Shown here one piece after another: positions 7,874-20,516 of a stretch of 64,000 nt of DNA. The DNA lies in assembly GCA_964246985.1 (NCBI GenBank), contig CAXTSE010000005.1, positions 160,411-224,410 on the forward strand, read 5' to 3'. Every line of letters begins with the position of its first letter. Position 1 is the stretch's first letter. The notes under the pieces are model-generated. The model ran no database searches. It was not told the DNA's origin and saw nothing but the letters and a program-made list of their open reading frames with translations. This DNA is from CAXTSE01 sp964246985 (GTDB taxonomy: Bacteria; Actinomycetota; Actinomycetes; Actinomycetales; Microbacteriaceae). Position numbers and translations under genes: made by a program.

Positions 7874-8479
7874 GTGCTGCTCGTGGGACTGACCGGCGGG
7901 ATCGCATCGGGCAAGTCCGTGGTGGCGGCACGCCTGGCCCAGCACGGCGCCGTGGTGGTGGACGCCGACCGCATCGCCCGCGAGGTCGTGGAGCCCGGCA
8001 CCCCCGCCCTCGCCCGGATCGCCGAGGTCTTCGGGCCGGGGGTCATCGCGAGCGACGGCTCGCTCGACCGTCCGGCGCTCGGGGCGATCATCTTCGCCGA
8101 CGCGGAACGGCGTCATGAGCTCAACGCCATCACGCACCCGGCGGTGCGCGCGCTGTCGGCCGAGCGGTTCGCGGCCGCCGGGCGCGCCGATCCGCACGCC
8201 GTCGTCGTCTACGACGTGCCGCTGCTGGCGGAGGGCCGCATCGGCGACCGCGAGTTCGACCGCGTCGTGGTCGTCGAGGCCGACGACGACGTGCGCGTAC
8301 GGCGGATGGTGGAGCTGCGCGGCATGTCCGAGGAGGACGCGCGGGCTCGGATCGCGTCGCAGGCGACCAACGCCGAGAGGCGCGCGATCGCCGACCACGT
8401 CATCGACTCCGGGGGCACTCTGGACGAGACCCTCGAGCGCGCGGACGCCCTCTGGACCGTGCTCGCCGAGGCTCGCTGA
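7874..8479 (+). CDS. coaE: Dephospho-CoA kinase
   Basis: A 201-aa kinase for the last step of coenzyme A synthesis, which phosphorylates the 3'-hydroxyl of dephospho-CoA with ATP in the cytoplasm. The P-loop GLTGGIASGKS lies at residues 5-15. It is followed by VVVDADRIAREVVEPG (substrate-binding Asp/Arg), the HPAVR motif and the VYDVPLLAE segment typical of CoaE. The length is normal. GTG 7874 is chosen over upstream in-frame starts because the P-loop then sits at its usual distance from the N-terminus and the TACGAT box ends 6 nt upstream. It is followed 40 nt later by uvrB, which has its own -10 box. Confidence 0.96.
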   Translation: MLLVGLTGGIASGKSVVAARLAQHGAVVVDADRIAREVVEPGTPALARIAEVFGPGVIASDGSLDRPALGAIIFADAERRHELNAITHPAVRALSAERFAAAGRADPHAVVVYDVPLLAEGRIGDREFDRVVVVEADDDVRVRRMVELRGMSEEDARARIASQATNAERRAIADHVIDSGGTLDETLERADALWTVLAEAR

Positions 8480-8507
8480 GGCCCGGCGGGGTGTCGGCGG
8501 CTCGACG

Positions 8508-8513
8508 TACGCT
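8508..8513 (+). promoter_or_regulatory. -10 box (TACGCT) of uvrB
   Basis: TACGCT ends 6 nt before the ATG at 8520. The GGAGGG between them touches the ATG and is too close to act as a normal ribosome site, so a leaderless start is more likely. Confidence 0.5.
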
Positions 8514-8519
8514 GGAGGG

Positions 8520-10586
8520 ATGAAGCCCACCCGTTCGGTCCGACCCTTCGAGGTCATCAGCGAGTACGTGCCGAGCGGTGACCAGCCGCAGGCCATCGCC
8601 GAGCTCGCGCAGCGCATCAACGCCGGTGAGACCGATGTGGTGCTGCTCGGCGCGACCGGAACGGGCAAGTCGGCGACCACCGCGTGGCTGGTCGAGCAGG
8701 TGCAGCGCCCCACCCTGGTGCTCGCACACAACAAGACGCTGGCGGCCCAGCTGGCGACCGAGTTCCGCGACCTGCTGCCCAACAACGCGGTCGAGTACTT
8801 CGTCAGCTATTACGACTACTACCAGCCCGAGGCGTATGTGCCGCAGACCGACACCTTCATCGAGAAGGACTCGTCGATCAACTCCGAGGTCGAGCGCCTG
8901 CGGCACTCGACGACCAACGCCCTGCTGAGCAGGCGCGACGTGATCGTCGTGTCGACCGTCTCGTGCATCTACGGCCTCGGCGCCGCGGAGGAGTACCTGG
9001 GTGCGATGTCGGCGCTGCAGGTCGGCGACCGCATCTCGCGCGACAAGCTCGTGCGCGGGTTCCTCAACATGCAGTACGAGCGCAACGACGTCGACTTCTC
9101 GCGCGGCAAGTTCCGCGTCCGCGGCGACACGATCGAGATCATCCCGGTCTACGAGGAGCACGCGATCCGCATCGAGATGTTCGGCGACGAGATCGAGGCG
9201 CTGTACCAGCTGCACCCGCTCACCGGCGACGTGCTGCGCAAGATGGATGCGGTCTCCGTGTTCCCCGCGACGCACTACGCGGCGAGTCCCGAGGCCATGC
9301 ACCGGGCGATCGCGTCGATCAAGATCGAGCTCGCCGAGCGCCTCGCCGAGTTCGAGGCGCAGGGCAAGCTGCTCGAGGCGCAGCGGCTGCGCATGCGCAC
9401 CAGCTTCGACCTCGAGATGATGGAGCAGATCGGATTCTGCAACGGCATCGAGAACTACTCCCGTCACATCGACGGCCGTCAGCCCGGTCAGGCCCCCAAC
9501 ACCCTGCTCGATTACTTCGCCGAGGACTTCCTCGTCGTCATCGACGAGTCGCACGTGACCGTGCCGCAGATCGGCGCGATGTACGAGGGCGACGCCAGCC
9601 GCAAGCGCACCCTCGTCGACCACGGCTTCCGCCTGCCGAGCGCTCTCGACAACCGCCCGCTGCGCTGGGAGGAGTTCCTGAACCGCGTCGGCCAGAAGGT
9701 GTACCTCTCGGCCACCCCCGGGCGCTACGAGATGGGCATCACGGACTCGGTGGTCGAGCAGATCATCCGCCCGACCGGTCTGATCGACCCCCAGATCATC
9801 GTCAAGCCGTCCAAGGGCCAGATCGACGATCTGCTCGAGGAGATCCGCACCCGCGCCGAGAAGGACGAGCGAGTGCTCGTGACCACGCTGACCAAGAAGA
9901 TGGCGGAGGAGCTGACCGACTACCTCGCGGAGGCGGGCGTCCGCGTGCGGTACCTGCACTCCGACGTCGACACCCTGCGACGCGTCGAGCTGCTCACCGA
10001 GCTGCGGGCCGGTGTCTACGACGTGCTGATCGGCATCAACCTCCTGCGCGAGGGTCTCGACCTGCCCGAGGTGTCGCTGGTGGCGATCCTGGACGCCGAC
10101 AAGGAGGGCTTCCTGCGATCGTCCACCTCCCTCATCCAGACGATCGGTCGCGCGGCGCGCAACGTGTCGGGCGAGGTGCACATGTACGCCGACAACCTCA
10201 CCGACTCGATGAAGCAGGCCATCGAGGAGACGACCCGTCGTCGCGAGAAGCAGGTCGCCTACAACCTCGAGCGGGGTGTCGACCCGCAGCCGCTGCGCAA
10301 GAAGATCGCCGACATCACCGACGTGCTCGCACGGGAGGGCGCCGACACGGCGGCGCTGCTCGCGGGACGCGACGGCAGGAAGCGCGCGCCGACGCCCAAT
10401 CTCAAGCGGGAGGGTCTCGGGGCAGCGGGAGCCCGCGAGCTGGAGACGATCATCGCCGACCTCAACGACCAGATGCTGCAGGCGGCGGGGGAGCTCAAGT
10501 TCGAGCTCGCCGGTCGGCTGCGCGACGAGCTGAGCGAGCTCAAGCGCGAGCTACGGCAGATGGAGACGGCGGGGCATGTTCGCTAG
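8520..10586 (+). CDS. uvrB: Excinuclease ABC subunit UvrB
   Basis: A 688-aa UvrB, the damage-verification helicase of nucleotide excision repair. It is loaded by UvrA and recruits UvrC to cut on both sides of a lesion. Visible features are the Walker A motif GATGTGKS near residue 39, the beta-hairpin YYDYYQPEAYVP that probes DNA, the DESHVT Walker B box, helicase motifs in the second half (GINLLREGLDLPEV, QTIGRAARN), and a C-terminal UVR domain that binds UvrC. The length is typical. The ATG at 8520 starts the protein just before the usual RPFEVISEY-type opening. The order coaE-uvrB-uvrA-uvrC is common in this group and puts the three repair subunits together. Confidence 0.97.
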   Translation: MKPTRSVRPFEVISEYVPSGDQPQAIAELAQRINAGETDVVLLGATGTGKSATTAWLVEQVQRPTLVLAHNKTLAAQLATEFRDLLPNNAVEYFVSYYDYYQPEAYVPQTDTFIEKDSSINSEVERLRHSTTNALLSRRDVIVVSTVSCIYGLGAAEEYLGAMSALQVGDRISRDKLVRGFLNMQYERNDVDFSRGKFRVRGDTIEIIPVYEEHAIRIEMFGDEIEALYQLHPLTGDVLRKMDAVSVFPATHYAASPEAMHRAIASIKIELAERLAEFEAQGKLLEAQRLRMRTSFDLEMMEQIGFCNGIENYSRHIDGRQPGQAPNTLLDYFAEDFLVVIDESHVTVPQIGAMYEGDASRKRTLVDHGFRLPSALDNRPLRWEEFLNRVGQKVYLSATPGRYEMGITDSVVEQIIRPTGLIDPQIIVKPSKGQIDDLLEEIRTRAEKDERVLVTTLTKKMAEELTDYLAEAGVRVRYLHSDVDTLRRVELLTELRAGVYDVLIGINLLREGLDLPEVSLVAILDADKEGFLRSSTSLIQTIGRAARNVSGEVHMYADNLTDSMKQAIEETTRRREKQVAYNLERGVDPQPLRKKIADITDVLAREGADTAALLAGRDGRKRAPTPNLKREGLGAAGARELETIIADLNDQMLQAAGELKFELAGRLRDELSELKRELRQMETAGHVR

Positions 10587-10622
10587 TCCGATGCCCGGGA
10601 CGGGCATCGGCGCTGGCGTCGC

Positions 10623-10648
10623 GGCGAATGCACGAAAGTGCATTCGCC
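10623..10648 (+). terminator. Hairpin after uvrB
   Basis: An 11-bp perfect stem around a GAAA tetraloop. The arms contain GCGAATGCAC and GTGCATTCGC. It lies between the uvrB stop and the uvrA -10 box and probably ends uvrB transcription. A second, weaker 8-bp palindrome (CGATGCCC/GGGCATCG) is at 10589-10609. Confidence 0.6.
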
Positions 10649-10681
10649 CTTAGCTCCAGCGCGCGATGTCAGTGGCGTCGG

Positions 10682-10687
10682 TAGACT
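10682..10687 (+). promoter_or_regulatory. -10 box (TAGACT) of uvrA
   Basis: TAGACT ends 7 nt before the GTG at 10695. No LexA-like box is recognised in the surrounding intergenic DNA. Confidence 0.5.
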
Positions 10688-10694
10688 GGGTTCA

Positions 10695-13592
<2,898 letters not shown>

Positions 13593-13607
13593 GGGAGGCC
13601 GCGCACC

Positions 13608-15572
13608 ATGGCCCGAACCGAGCGGCCCGACGCCATCTCCTGGCGTCCCGAGGCCGGCGAGATCCCGACCCAGCCCGGCGTCTACCGCTTTAGCGACCCC
13701 TCCGGCCGCATCCTCTACGTCGGCAAGGCCAACAACCTGCGCCAGCGGCTCAGCAACTACTTCCAGCCGCTGCGCAGCCTGCACAAGCGCACCCGCCACA
13801 TGGTGCTGTCGGCGTCGAAGGTCGAGTGGACCACGGTCGGCAGCGACTTCGAGGCGCTGCAGCTGGAGTACACGTGGATAAAGGAGTTCGACCCGCCCTA
13901 CAACGTCAAGTTCCGTGACGACAAGAGCTACCCCTTCATGGCGCTGACCATGGCCGACGAGGCCCCGCGCGTGATGGTGACCCGCAACCACCGCATCCCC
14001 GGCGCCCGGTACTTCGGGCCGTACCCGAAGATCTGGGCGGTGCGCGAGACCATCGACCTGATGCTCAAGGCGTTCCCGATGCGCACCTGCTCCGACTCGA
14101 GCTACGCGAAGGCGATGGCGAGCAGTCGCTCGTGCTTCCCCGGACAGATCGGACGCTGCGGGGGGCCGTGCTCCCAGAAGGTCACGATCGAGGAGCACCG
14201 GGCGATCGTCGAGCAGTTCGCGGCGTTCATGACCAGCCACGACCGCTCGGTCATCACGCGGATGCAGCGGCAGATGAAGCGCGCGTCCGACGCCCAGGAG
14301 TACGAGGAGGCCGCGAAGCTGCGCGATCGCGTCTCGGCGCTCGAGAACGTGCTCGAGAAGAGCGCCGTGGTGCTGTCCGACGGGGTCGACGCGGATGTCT
14401 TCGGCATCGAGCAGGACGAGCTCGCCGCCGCGGTCCAGCAGTTCGTCGTGCGCGGCGGCCGCGTGCGCGGCGTGCGCAGCTGGGTCGTCGACAAGGAGCT
14501 CGACGTGACGCTCGGCGAGCTCGTCGAGTCGGTGCTCGAGAGCGCGTACGACACCGAGGCGCCCCCGCACGAGATCATCGTGCCGGGCCTGCCCGACGAC
14601 GCCGCGGCGCTCGAGCGCTGGCTCGCGGCCCTTCGACCCCGCGGGGGGAGCGTGGCGCTACGGACGGCGCAGCGCGGCGACAAGGCCAAGGTGCTCGAGA
14701 TGGCGACGCTGAACGCGCGCCAGTCGCTGATGCTCTACAAGACCCGGCGCGCGAGCGACTACGTCTCACGCAACCAGGCTCTCACCGACATCCAGGACGC
14801 CCTGGGCCTCGACGAGGCCCCCCTGCGCATGGAGTGCTACGACGTGTCGCACCTCGGCGGCACCAACATCGTCGCGTCGATGGTCGTGTTCGAGGACGGT
14901 CTGCCCAAGAAGAGCGACTACCGCAAGTTCGGGATCGCCGAGTACGCCGACGACACCGAGGCGATCTACCAGGTGCTCACGCGCCGCCTGGCGCGCTACC
15001 AGGACGAGTCCGACGAGCCCGAGCAGCAGGTCGACGCCGACGGCGTGCCGACCGGGCAGCGCAAGCGGTTCGCCTACAAGCCGGGCCTGATGGTGATCGA
15101 CGGCGGGCAGCCGCAGGTGCAGGCGGCCAAGCGCGCGCTCGACGACGCGGGCATCACCGACATCCCCATCTGCGGGCTCGCCAAGCGGCTGGAGGAGATC
15201 TGGCTCCCGGACTCCGACTTCCCGGTCATCCTGCCGCGCAACAGCGAGGCGCTCTTCATGCTGCAGCGGATCCGCGACGAGGCTCACCGCTTCGCCATCA
15301 CCTTCCAGCGGCAGAAGCGCCGATCCGACATCTCGTCCGTGCTCGGCGAGATCCCCGGACTCGGCCCGACCCGCGTCAAGATGCTGCTGAAGCACTTCGG
15401 ATCCGTGGCCAGGCTGAAGGCGGCCACCCCCGAGCAGATCAGCGAGGTGAAGGGGGTCGGCCCGGCCCTGGCATCCGCCATCATCGCTAGGCTGGGCATC
15501 GAGGTCGTGCCCGACGACGCCTCGCTCCTCCCGTCCGGATCCCCGCCCCAGGAGACGCAGCCAGCCGAATGA
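13608..15572 (+). CDS. uvrC: Excinuclease ABC subunit UvrC
   Basis: A 654-aa UvrC, the nuclease that makes both cuts in nucleotide excision repair. The N-terminus holds the GIY-YIG nuclease (PGVYRF...ILYVGKA) for the 3' cut. A UVR domain that binds UvrB lies near residues 220-255 (RASDAQEYEEAAKLRDRV). The RNase H-like domain for the 5' cut follows (MECYDVSHLGGT, MVIDGG). The C-terminus carries two helix-hairpin-helix motifs (IPGLGPTRVKMLL, VKGVGPALA). A GGGGAGG ribosome site precedes the ATG, 15 nt after uvrA. The last codons overlap the rapZ start in an ATGA junction, so translation is coupled. Confidence 0.97.
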   Translation: MARTERPDAISWRPEAGEIPTQPGVYRFSDPSGRILYVGKANNLRQRLSNYFQPLRSLHKRTRHMVLSASKVEWTTVGSDFEALQLEYTWIKEFDPPYNVKFRDDKSYPFMALTMADEAPRVMVTRNHRIPGARYFGPYPKIWAVRETIDLMLKAFPMRTCSDSSYAKAMASSRSCFPGQIGRCGGPCSQKVTIEEHRAIVEQFAAFMTSHDRSVITRMQRQMKRASDAQEYEEAAKLRDRVSALENVLEKSAVVLSDGVDADVFGIEQDELAAAVQQFVVRGGRVRGVRSWVVDKELDVTLGELVESVLESAYDTEAPPHEIIVPGLPDDAAALERWLAALRPRGGSVALRTAQRGDKAKVLEMATLNARQSLMLYKTRRASDYVSRNQALTDIQDALGLDEAPLRMECYDVSHLGGTNIVASMVVFEDGLPKKSDYRKFGIAEYADDTEAIYQVLTRRLARYQDESDEPEQQVDADGVPTGQRKRFAYKPGLMVIDGGQPQVQAAKRALDDAGITDIPICGLAKRLEEIWLPDSDFPVILPRNSEALFMLQRIRDEAHRFAITFQRQKRRSDISSVLGEIPGLGPTRVKMLLKHFGSVARLKAATPEQISEVKGVGPALASAIIARLGIEVVPDDASLLPSGSPPQETQPAE

Positions 15573-16444
15573 CGACCGATCAGGTGTCCCGCGAGATGCT
15601 CATCGTGACCGGCATGTCCGGCGCGGGGCGCTCGACCGTCGGAAACGCCCTCGAGGATCTCGGCTGGTACGTCGTCGACAACCTGCCGCCGTCGATGCTG
15701 CGGCCGCTGGTCGACCTGTCGAGCGCGACGGGGGAGTCCATCCCGAAGGTCGCGGCCATGGTCGACGTGCGCGGGGGGAGGCTGTTCGCCGACGTGCAGG
15801 AGGCGCTCGAGTCGCTCCGCGACCAGGCACACCTGCGCATCCTCTTCCTCGACGCCACCGACGCCGCTCTCGTGCGGCGGTTCGAGCAGGTGCGGCGTCC
15901 GCACCCGCTGCAGGGCGACGGCACCCTGCTCGACGGCATCACGGCCGAGCGGGCACGCATCGCCGAGCTGCGCGAGCTGAGCGACGTCGTGATCGACACC
16001 ACCGAGCTCAACATCCACCAGCTGGCACTGAAGGTGCAGGAGCAGTTCGCCGACGACATCGAGACGGCGACGCGCGTCACTGTCATGAGCTTCGGGTTCA
16101 AGTACGGCCTGCCCACCGACTCCGACTCCGTGGCCGACTGCCGGTTCCTGCCGAACCCGTTCTGGATCCCCGAGCTCAGCGCGCAGACCGGGCTCGACGA
16201 GCCCGTGCGCGACTACGTGCTCGGGCAGGAGGGCGCGGCGGAGTTCATCGACGCGTACGTCGCGGCGCTCACCCCGGTGCTCGCCGGGTACCGTCGCGAG
16301 AACAAGCGACACGCTACGATCTCCTTGGGCTGCACCGGTGGAAAGCACCGGTCCGTGGCCATCGCCGAGGAGATCGGACGCCGCCTGAGCGCGCTCCCCG
16401 GCCTCAATGTCAACGTCAAGCACCGTGATCTCGGTCGTGAATGA
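15569..16444 (+). CDS. rapZ: RapZ/YvcJ family nucleotide-binding protein
   Basis: A 291-aa P-loop protein of the RapZ/YvcJ family. The Walker A motif GMSGAGRST lies near residue 15. The DVRGG and RRPHPL motifs follow, and the conserved C-terminal domain contains FGFKYG, CRFLPNP and GCTGGKHRSV. In E. coli RapZ presents small RNAs to RNase E and senses cell-wall precursor levels; in Gram-positives the homologue has nucleotide-binding activity and a less clear role. It overlaps uvrC by 4 nt and is followed 72 nt later by whiA, as in other actinobacteria. The yvcK-type gene that often sits between rapZ and whiA is absent. Family is certain; the role in this organism is inferred. Confidence 0.94.
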   Translation: MTTDQVSREMLIVTGMSGAGRSTVGNALEDLGWYVVDNLPPSMLRPLVDLSSATGESIPKVAAMVDVRGGRLFADVQEALESLRDQAHLRILFLDATDAALVRRFEQVRRPHPLQGDGTLLDGITAERARIAELRELSDVVIDTTELNIHQLALKVQEQFADDIETATRVTVMSFGFKYGLPTDSDSVADCRFLPNPFWIPELSAQTGLDEPVRDYVLGQEGAAEFIDAYVAALTPVLAGYRRENKRHATISLGCTGGKHRSVAIAEEIGRRLSALPGLNVNVKHRDLGRE

Positions 16445-16516
16445 CCGGATCGACGAGGTGCGCATGAAGCGGGAGCCGGTCGACCGGCGCCCGTCAACGG
16501 GAAGTGGGAACACCGC

Positions 16517-17494
16517 GTGGCTCTGACCTCGGATGTGAAAGAGGAACTCGCCGCCGTCGAGGTCGGCAAGACCACGGTGCGAGCCGCAGAGCTCGCCACT
16601 CTGCTGCGGTTCTCGGGCGGCCTGCACATCATCTCCAATCGCATCGCGGTCGAAGCCGAGCTCGACTCGCCCCAGATCGCGCGGCGTCTGCGCAAGGACC
16701 TGGCCGAGCTGTACGGCGTGCGCAGCGAGGTGTCGGTGATCTCGGGCAGCAACCTCCGCCGCACGAGCACCTACCTGGTGCGGGTGATCGACGGGGGAGA
16801 GACCCTGGCTCGACAGGCGGGTCTGCTCGACGCTCGGCGCCGCCCTGTGCGCGGGCTCCCCAACCGGCTGACCACCGGCTCGCGTGAGGAGCTGGCGGCC
16901 GTCTGGCGGGGCGCGTTCCTCGCCCATGGCACCCTCACCGATCCCGGCCGGTCGGCAGCGCTCGAGGTCGGATGCCCCGGGAACGAGGCGGCCATGGCCC
17001 TCGTCGGCGCCGCCGGGCGTCTCAAGATCGCCGCCAAGGCCCGCGAGGTGCGCGGCATGCACCGGGTCGTCATCCGCGACGGGGATGCGATCAGCGCCAT
17101 GCTCCGCCTCATGGGCGCCGAGAAGAGCGTCGTCTCGTGGGAGGAGATGCGCCAGCGCCGCGAGGTGCGCGCCACAGCGAACCGGCTCGTCAACTTCGAC
17201 GACGCAAACCTCCGCCGCAGCGCCCAGGCCGCGGTGGCCGCGTGCTCCCGCGTCGAGCGCGCGCTCGAGCTGCTCGGCGACGACGTCCCCGAGCACCTGC
17301 GGTACGCCGGTCGCCTGCGACTCGACCACCGCGACGCCAGCCTCGACGAGCTCGGCCACCACGCCGATCCGCCGATGACCAAGGACGCCGTGGCAGGTCG
17401 CATCCGACGCCTGCTCGCCATGGCCGACAAATACGCCGACGACAACGGGCTCCCCGGCACCGACGCGAACCTGCCACCCGGCTTCGAGGAATAA
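16517..17494 (+). CDS. whiA: DNA-binding protein WhiA
   Basis: A 325-aa WhiA protein. It combines a degenerate LAGLIDADG-like N-terminal domain (LTSDVKEELAAVE, GGLHIISNRIAVEAEL) with a C-terminal helix-turn-helix domain (LRLDHRDASLDELG...MTKDAVAGRIRRL). WhiA binds DNA and controls sporulation and division genes in Streptomyces; in non-sporulating relatives it is linked to cell division. The GTG start at 16517 gives the standard N-terminus and has a GGGA-type ribosome site upstream. It closes the uvrA-uvrC-rapZ-whiA block; sodA behind it has its own promoter. Identification is secure. Confidence 0.96.
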   Translation: MALTSDVKEELAAVEVGKTTVRAAELATLLRFSGGLHIISNRIAVEAELDSPQIARRLRKDLAELYGVRSEVSVISGSNLRRTSTYLVRVIDGGETLARQAGLLDARRRPVRGLPNRLTTGSREELAAVWRGAFLAHGTLTDPGRSAALEVGCPGNEAAMALVGAAGRLKIAAKAREVRGMHRVVIRDGDAISAMLRLMGAEKSVVSWEEMRQRREVRATANRLVNFDDANLRRSAQAAVAACSRVERALELLGDDVPEHLRYAGRLRLDHRDASLDELGHHADPPMTKDAVAGRIRRLLAMADKYADDNGLPGTDANLPPGFEE

Positions 17495-17514
17495 GCCCGC
17501 CCGAGCCGCGTTCA

Positions 17515-17520
17515 TAGACT
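17515..17520 (+). promoter_or_regulatory. -10 box (TAGACT) of sodA
   Basis: TAGACT ends 30 nt before the ATG of the superoxide dismutase gene. This leaves a short leader that includes the AAGGAGAG ribosome site. Confidence 0.5.
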
Positions 17521-17550
17521 GAGAATCCAATCGCAAGGAGAGAGACAACG

Positions 17551-18150
17551 ATGGCCGACTACACGCTCCCGGAGCTCCCGTACGACTACGCGGCACTCGA
17601 GCCGCACATCAGCGCCCGCATCATGGAGCTGCATCACTCCAAGCACCACGCCGCCTATGTCACCGGCGCCAACACGGCCCTCGAGAAGCTCGCCGAAGCC
17701 CGCGAGGCCGGCGACTTCAGCAAGGTGAACCAGTTCTCAAAGGACCTGGCGTTCCACCTCGGCGGCCACGTCAACCACTCCATCTTCTGGACCAACCTCA
17801 GCCCCGACGGCGGCGACAAGCCCGAGGGCGAGCTCGCCGCGGCGATCGACGACAGCTTCGGATCCTTCGACAAGTTCCAGGCGCACTTCACCGCCGCCTC
17901 GCTCGGCCTCCAGGGCTCGGGCTGGGGCATCCTCGCCTGGGACTCGCTGGGGGAGCGCCTCATCATCGAGCAGCTCTACGACCAGCAGGGCAACACCCCG
18001 CAGACGACCACGCCGGTCCTGCAGCTCGACATGTGGGAGCACGCGTTCTACCTCGACTACGTGAACGTCAAGGCCGACTACGTGAAAGCCTTCTGGAACA
18101 TCGCGAACTGGGCCAACGCGGCCGAGCGCTTCACCGCCGCACGCGGCTGA
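17551..18150 (+). CDS. sodA: Superoxide dismutase, Fe/Mn family
   Basis: A 199-aa superoxide dismutase that converts superoxide to hydrogen peroxide and oxygen in the cytoplasm. Metal ligands are visible: His28 in the MELHHSKHH motif, the second His in the FHLGGHVNHSIFW region, and the DMWEHAFYLDY motif with its Asp and His. The GGHVNH and the Gly-Gln pattern around GSGWGIL are closer to Mn-type than Fe-type enzymes, but the metal cannot be proven from sequence. An AAGGAGAG ribosome site sits 9-10 nt before the ATG. It has its own TAGACT promoter and is followed by a long hairpin before gap. Confidence 0.96.
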   Translation: MADYTLPELPYDYAALEPHISARIMELHHSKHHAAYVTGANTALEKLAEAREAGDFSKVNQFSKDLAFHLGGHVNHSIFWTNLSPDGGDKPEGELAAAIDDSFGSFDKFQAHFTAASLGLQGSGWGILAWDSLGERLIIEQLYDQQGNTPQTTTPVLQLDMWEHAFYLDYVNVKADYVKAFWNIANWANAAERFTAARG

Positions 18151-18189
18151 GTGAGCACGTCGGGCACAGGCTCGACTGCTAACGTTGGT

Positions 18190-18227
18190 GAGCCGGAAGC
18201 CGGGGTCTCGCACCCCGGCGCCGGCTC
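18190..18227 (+). terminator. Long hairpin between sodA and gap
   Basis: An outer 7-bp stem (GAGCCGG/CCGGCTC) and an inner 8-bp stem (GCCGGGGT/ACCCCGGC) are separated by a small internal loop, with a CTCGC apex. It ends 53 nt before gap. It could terminate sodA, or act as a structure in the gap leader if gap is transcribed from the TAACGT box at 18180-18185. Confidence 0.6.
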
Positions 18228-18280
18228 GCCACCACCCCCATCACACGGGCGCTCGATGAGCGCCGACAGCTAGGAGAATC

Positions 18281-19288
<1,008 letters not shown>

Positions 19289-19313
19289 GGCTCGCGTCTC
19301 GACGGCTCCGACG

Positions 19314-20516
19314 ATGACCCTGCGCTCCATCGAGTCCCTCGGGGACCTCGACGGCAAGACAGTCCTGCTCCGCTGCGACCTCAACGTCCCGCTGAAGGAC
19401 GGCGAGATCACCGACGACGGACGTGTCCGCGCGTCGGTGCCCACCATCCGGCTGCTGCTGGATGCGGGCGCCAAGGTGATCGCGATGTCGCACCTCGGTC
19501 GCCCGGACGGCACCCCCGACGCCAAGTACAGCCTCGCGCCGGTGGCCGTCCGCCTCGGCGAGCTCCTGGGCGAGGACGTCGCCTTCGTCGCCGAGGTGCC
19601 CACCGATCCCACGGTGATCGCGGGACGGGTCAGCCTGCTCGAGAACCTGCGGTTCGATCCTCGCGAGACCTCGAAGGACGACGACGAGCGCGCGTCCTTC
19701 GCGGCCGAGCTGGCGAACCTCGGCGACGTCGTGGTGTCCGACGGCTTCGGCGTCGTGCACCGCAAGCAGGCGAGCGTCTACGAGCTGGCCGAGCTTCTCC
19801 CGAGCGCGGCCGGTCTGCTCATCGCAGCCGAGCTCGATGTCCTCGATCGCTTGACGGGTCGGGTCGAGAAGCCCTACACGGTTGTGCTCGGGGGATCGAA
19901 GGTCAGCGACAAGCTGGGCGTCATCGGCCACCTGCTGCCCCGCGTCGACTCGCTCCTCATCGGCGGAGGGATGCTGTTCACCTTTCTCGCCGCCCAAGGT
20001 CACAAGGTCGGCGCCAGCCTCCTCGAGGCCGACCAGATCGACACCGTCACGAACTACCTGGCCGAGGCCGAGAAGCTCGGCGTCGAGATCGTCCTGCCGA
20101 CCGATGTCGTGGTCGCCTCGAAGTTCGGCGCAGATGCCGAGCATCAGGTGACCGCCGCCGACGCGATCGAGGACACGCCCTGGGGGGCGTCCGGTCTCGG
20201 ACTCGACATCGGACCCGAGACCGCCGAGCGCTTCGCAGGAATCGTCGCCGCGTCGAAGACGGTCTTCTGGAACGGCCCGATGGGCGTGTTCGAGCTGGCA
20301 CCGTTCGCGGCCGGCACGAAGGCGGTCGCCGGTGCACTCACGGAGGTGGACGGGCTGGGTGTCGTCGGAGGCGGCGACTCGGCCGCCGCGATCCGCCAGC
20401 TCGGATTCACCGACGACCAGTTCGGGCATGTCTCGACCGGCGGCGGCGCCAGCCTCGAATTCCTCGAGGGCAAGGAACTTCCCGGACTCACGGTCCTCGG
20501 ATGGGAGACAGAATGA
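19314..20516 (+). CDS. pgk: Phosphoglycerate kinase
   Basis: A 400-aa phosphoglycerate kinase that transfers phosphate from 1,3-bisphosphoglycerate to ADP. Family motifs are present: VLLRCDLNVPL at the N-terminus, SHLGRPDG, LLENLRFDPRE, VLGGSKVSDKLGV, and the C-terminal nucleotide-binding GGGDSAAAI...STGGGASLEFLEGK. The length is normal for bacteria. The ATG at 19314 gives the standard N-terminus, but no strong Shine-Dalgarno site is visible in the 25-nt gap after gap. The stop overlaps the tpiA start in an ATGA junction, so tpiA translation is coupled to pgk. Confidence 0.97.
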   Translation: MTLRSIESLGDLDGKTVLLRCDLNVPLKDGEITDDGRVRASVPTIRLLLDAGAKVIAMSHLGRPDGTPDAKYSLAPVAVRLGELLGEDVAFVAEVPTDPTVIAGRVSLLENLRFDPRETSKDDDERASFAAELANLGDVVVSDGFGVVHRKQASVYELAELLPSAAGLLIAAELDVLDRLTGRVEKPYTVVLGGSKVSDKLGVIGHLLPRVDSLLIGGGMLFTFLAAQGHKVGASLLEADQIDTVTNYLAEAEKLGVEIVLPTDVVVASKFGADAEHQVTAADAIEDTPWGASGLGLDIGPETAERFAGIVAASKTVFWNGPMGVFELAPFAAGTKAVAGALTEVDGLGVVGGGDSAAAIRQLGFTDDQFGHVSTGGGASLEFLEGKELPGLTVLGWETE

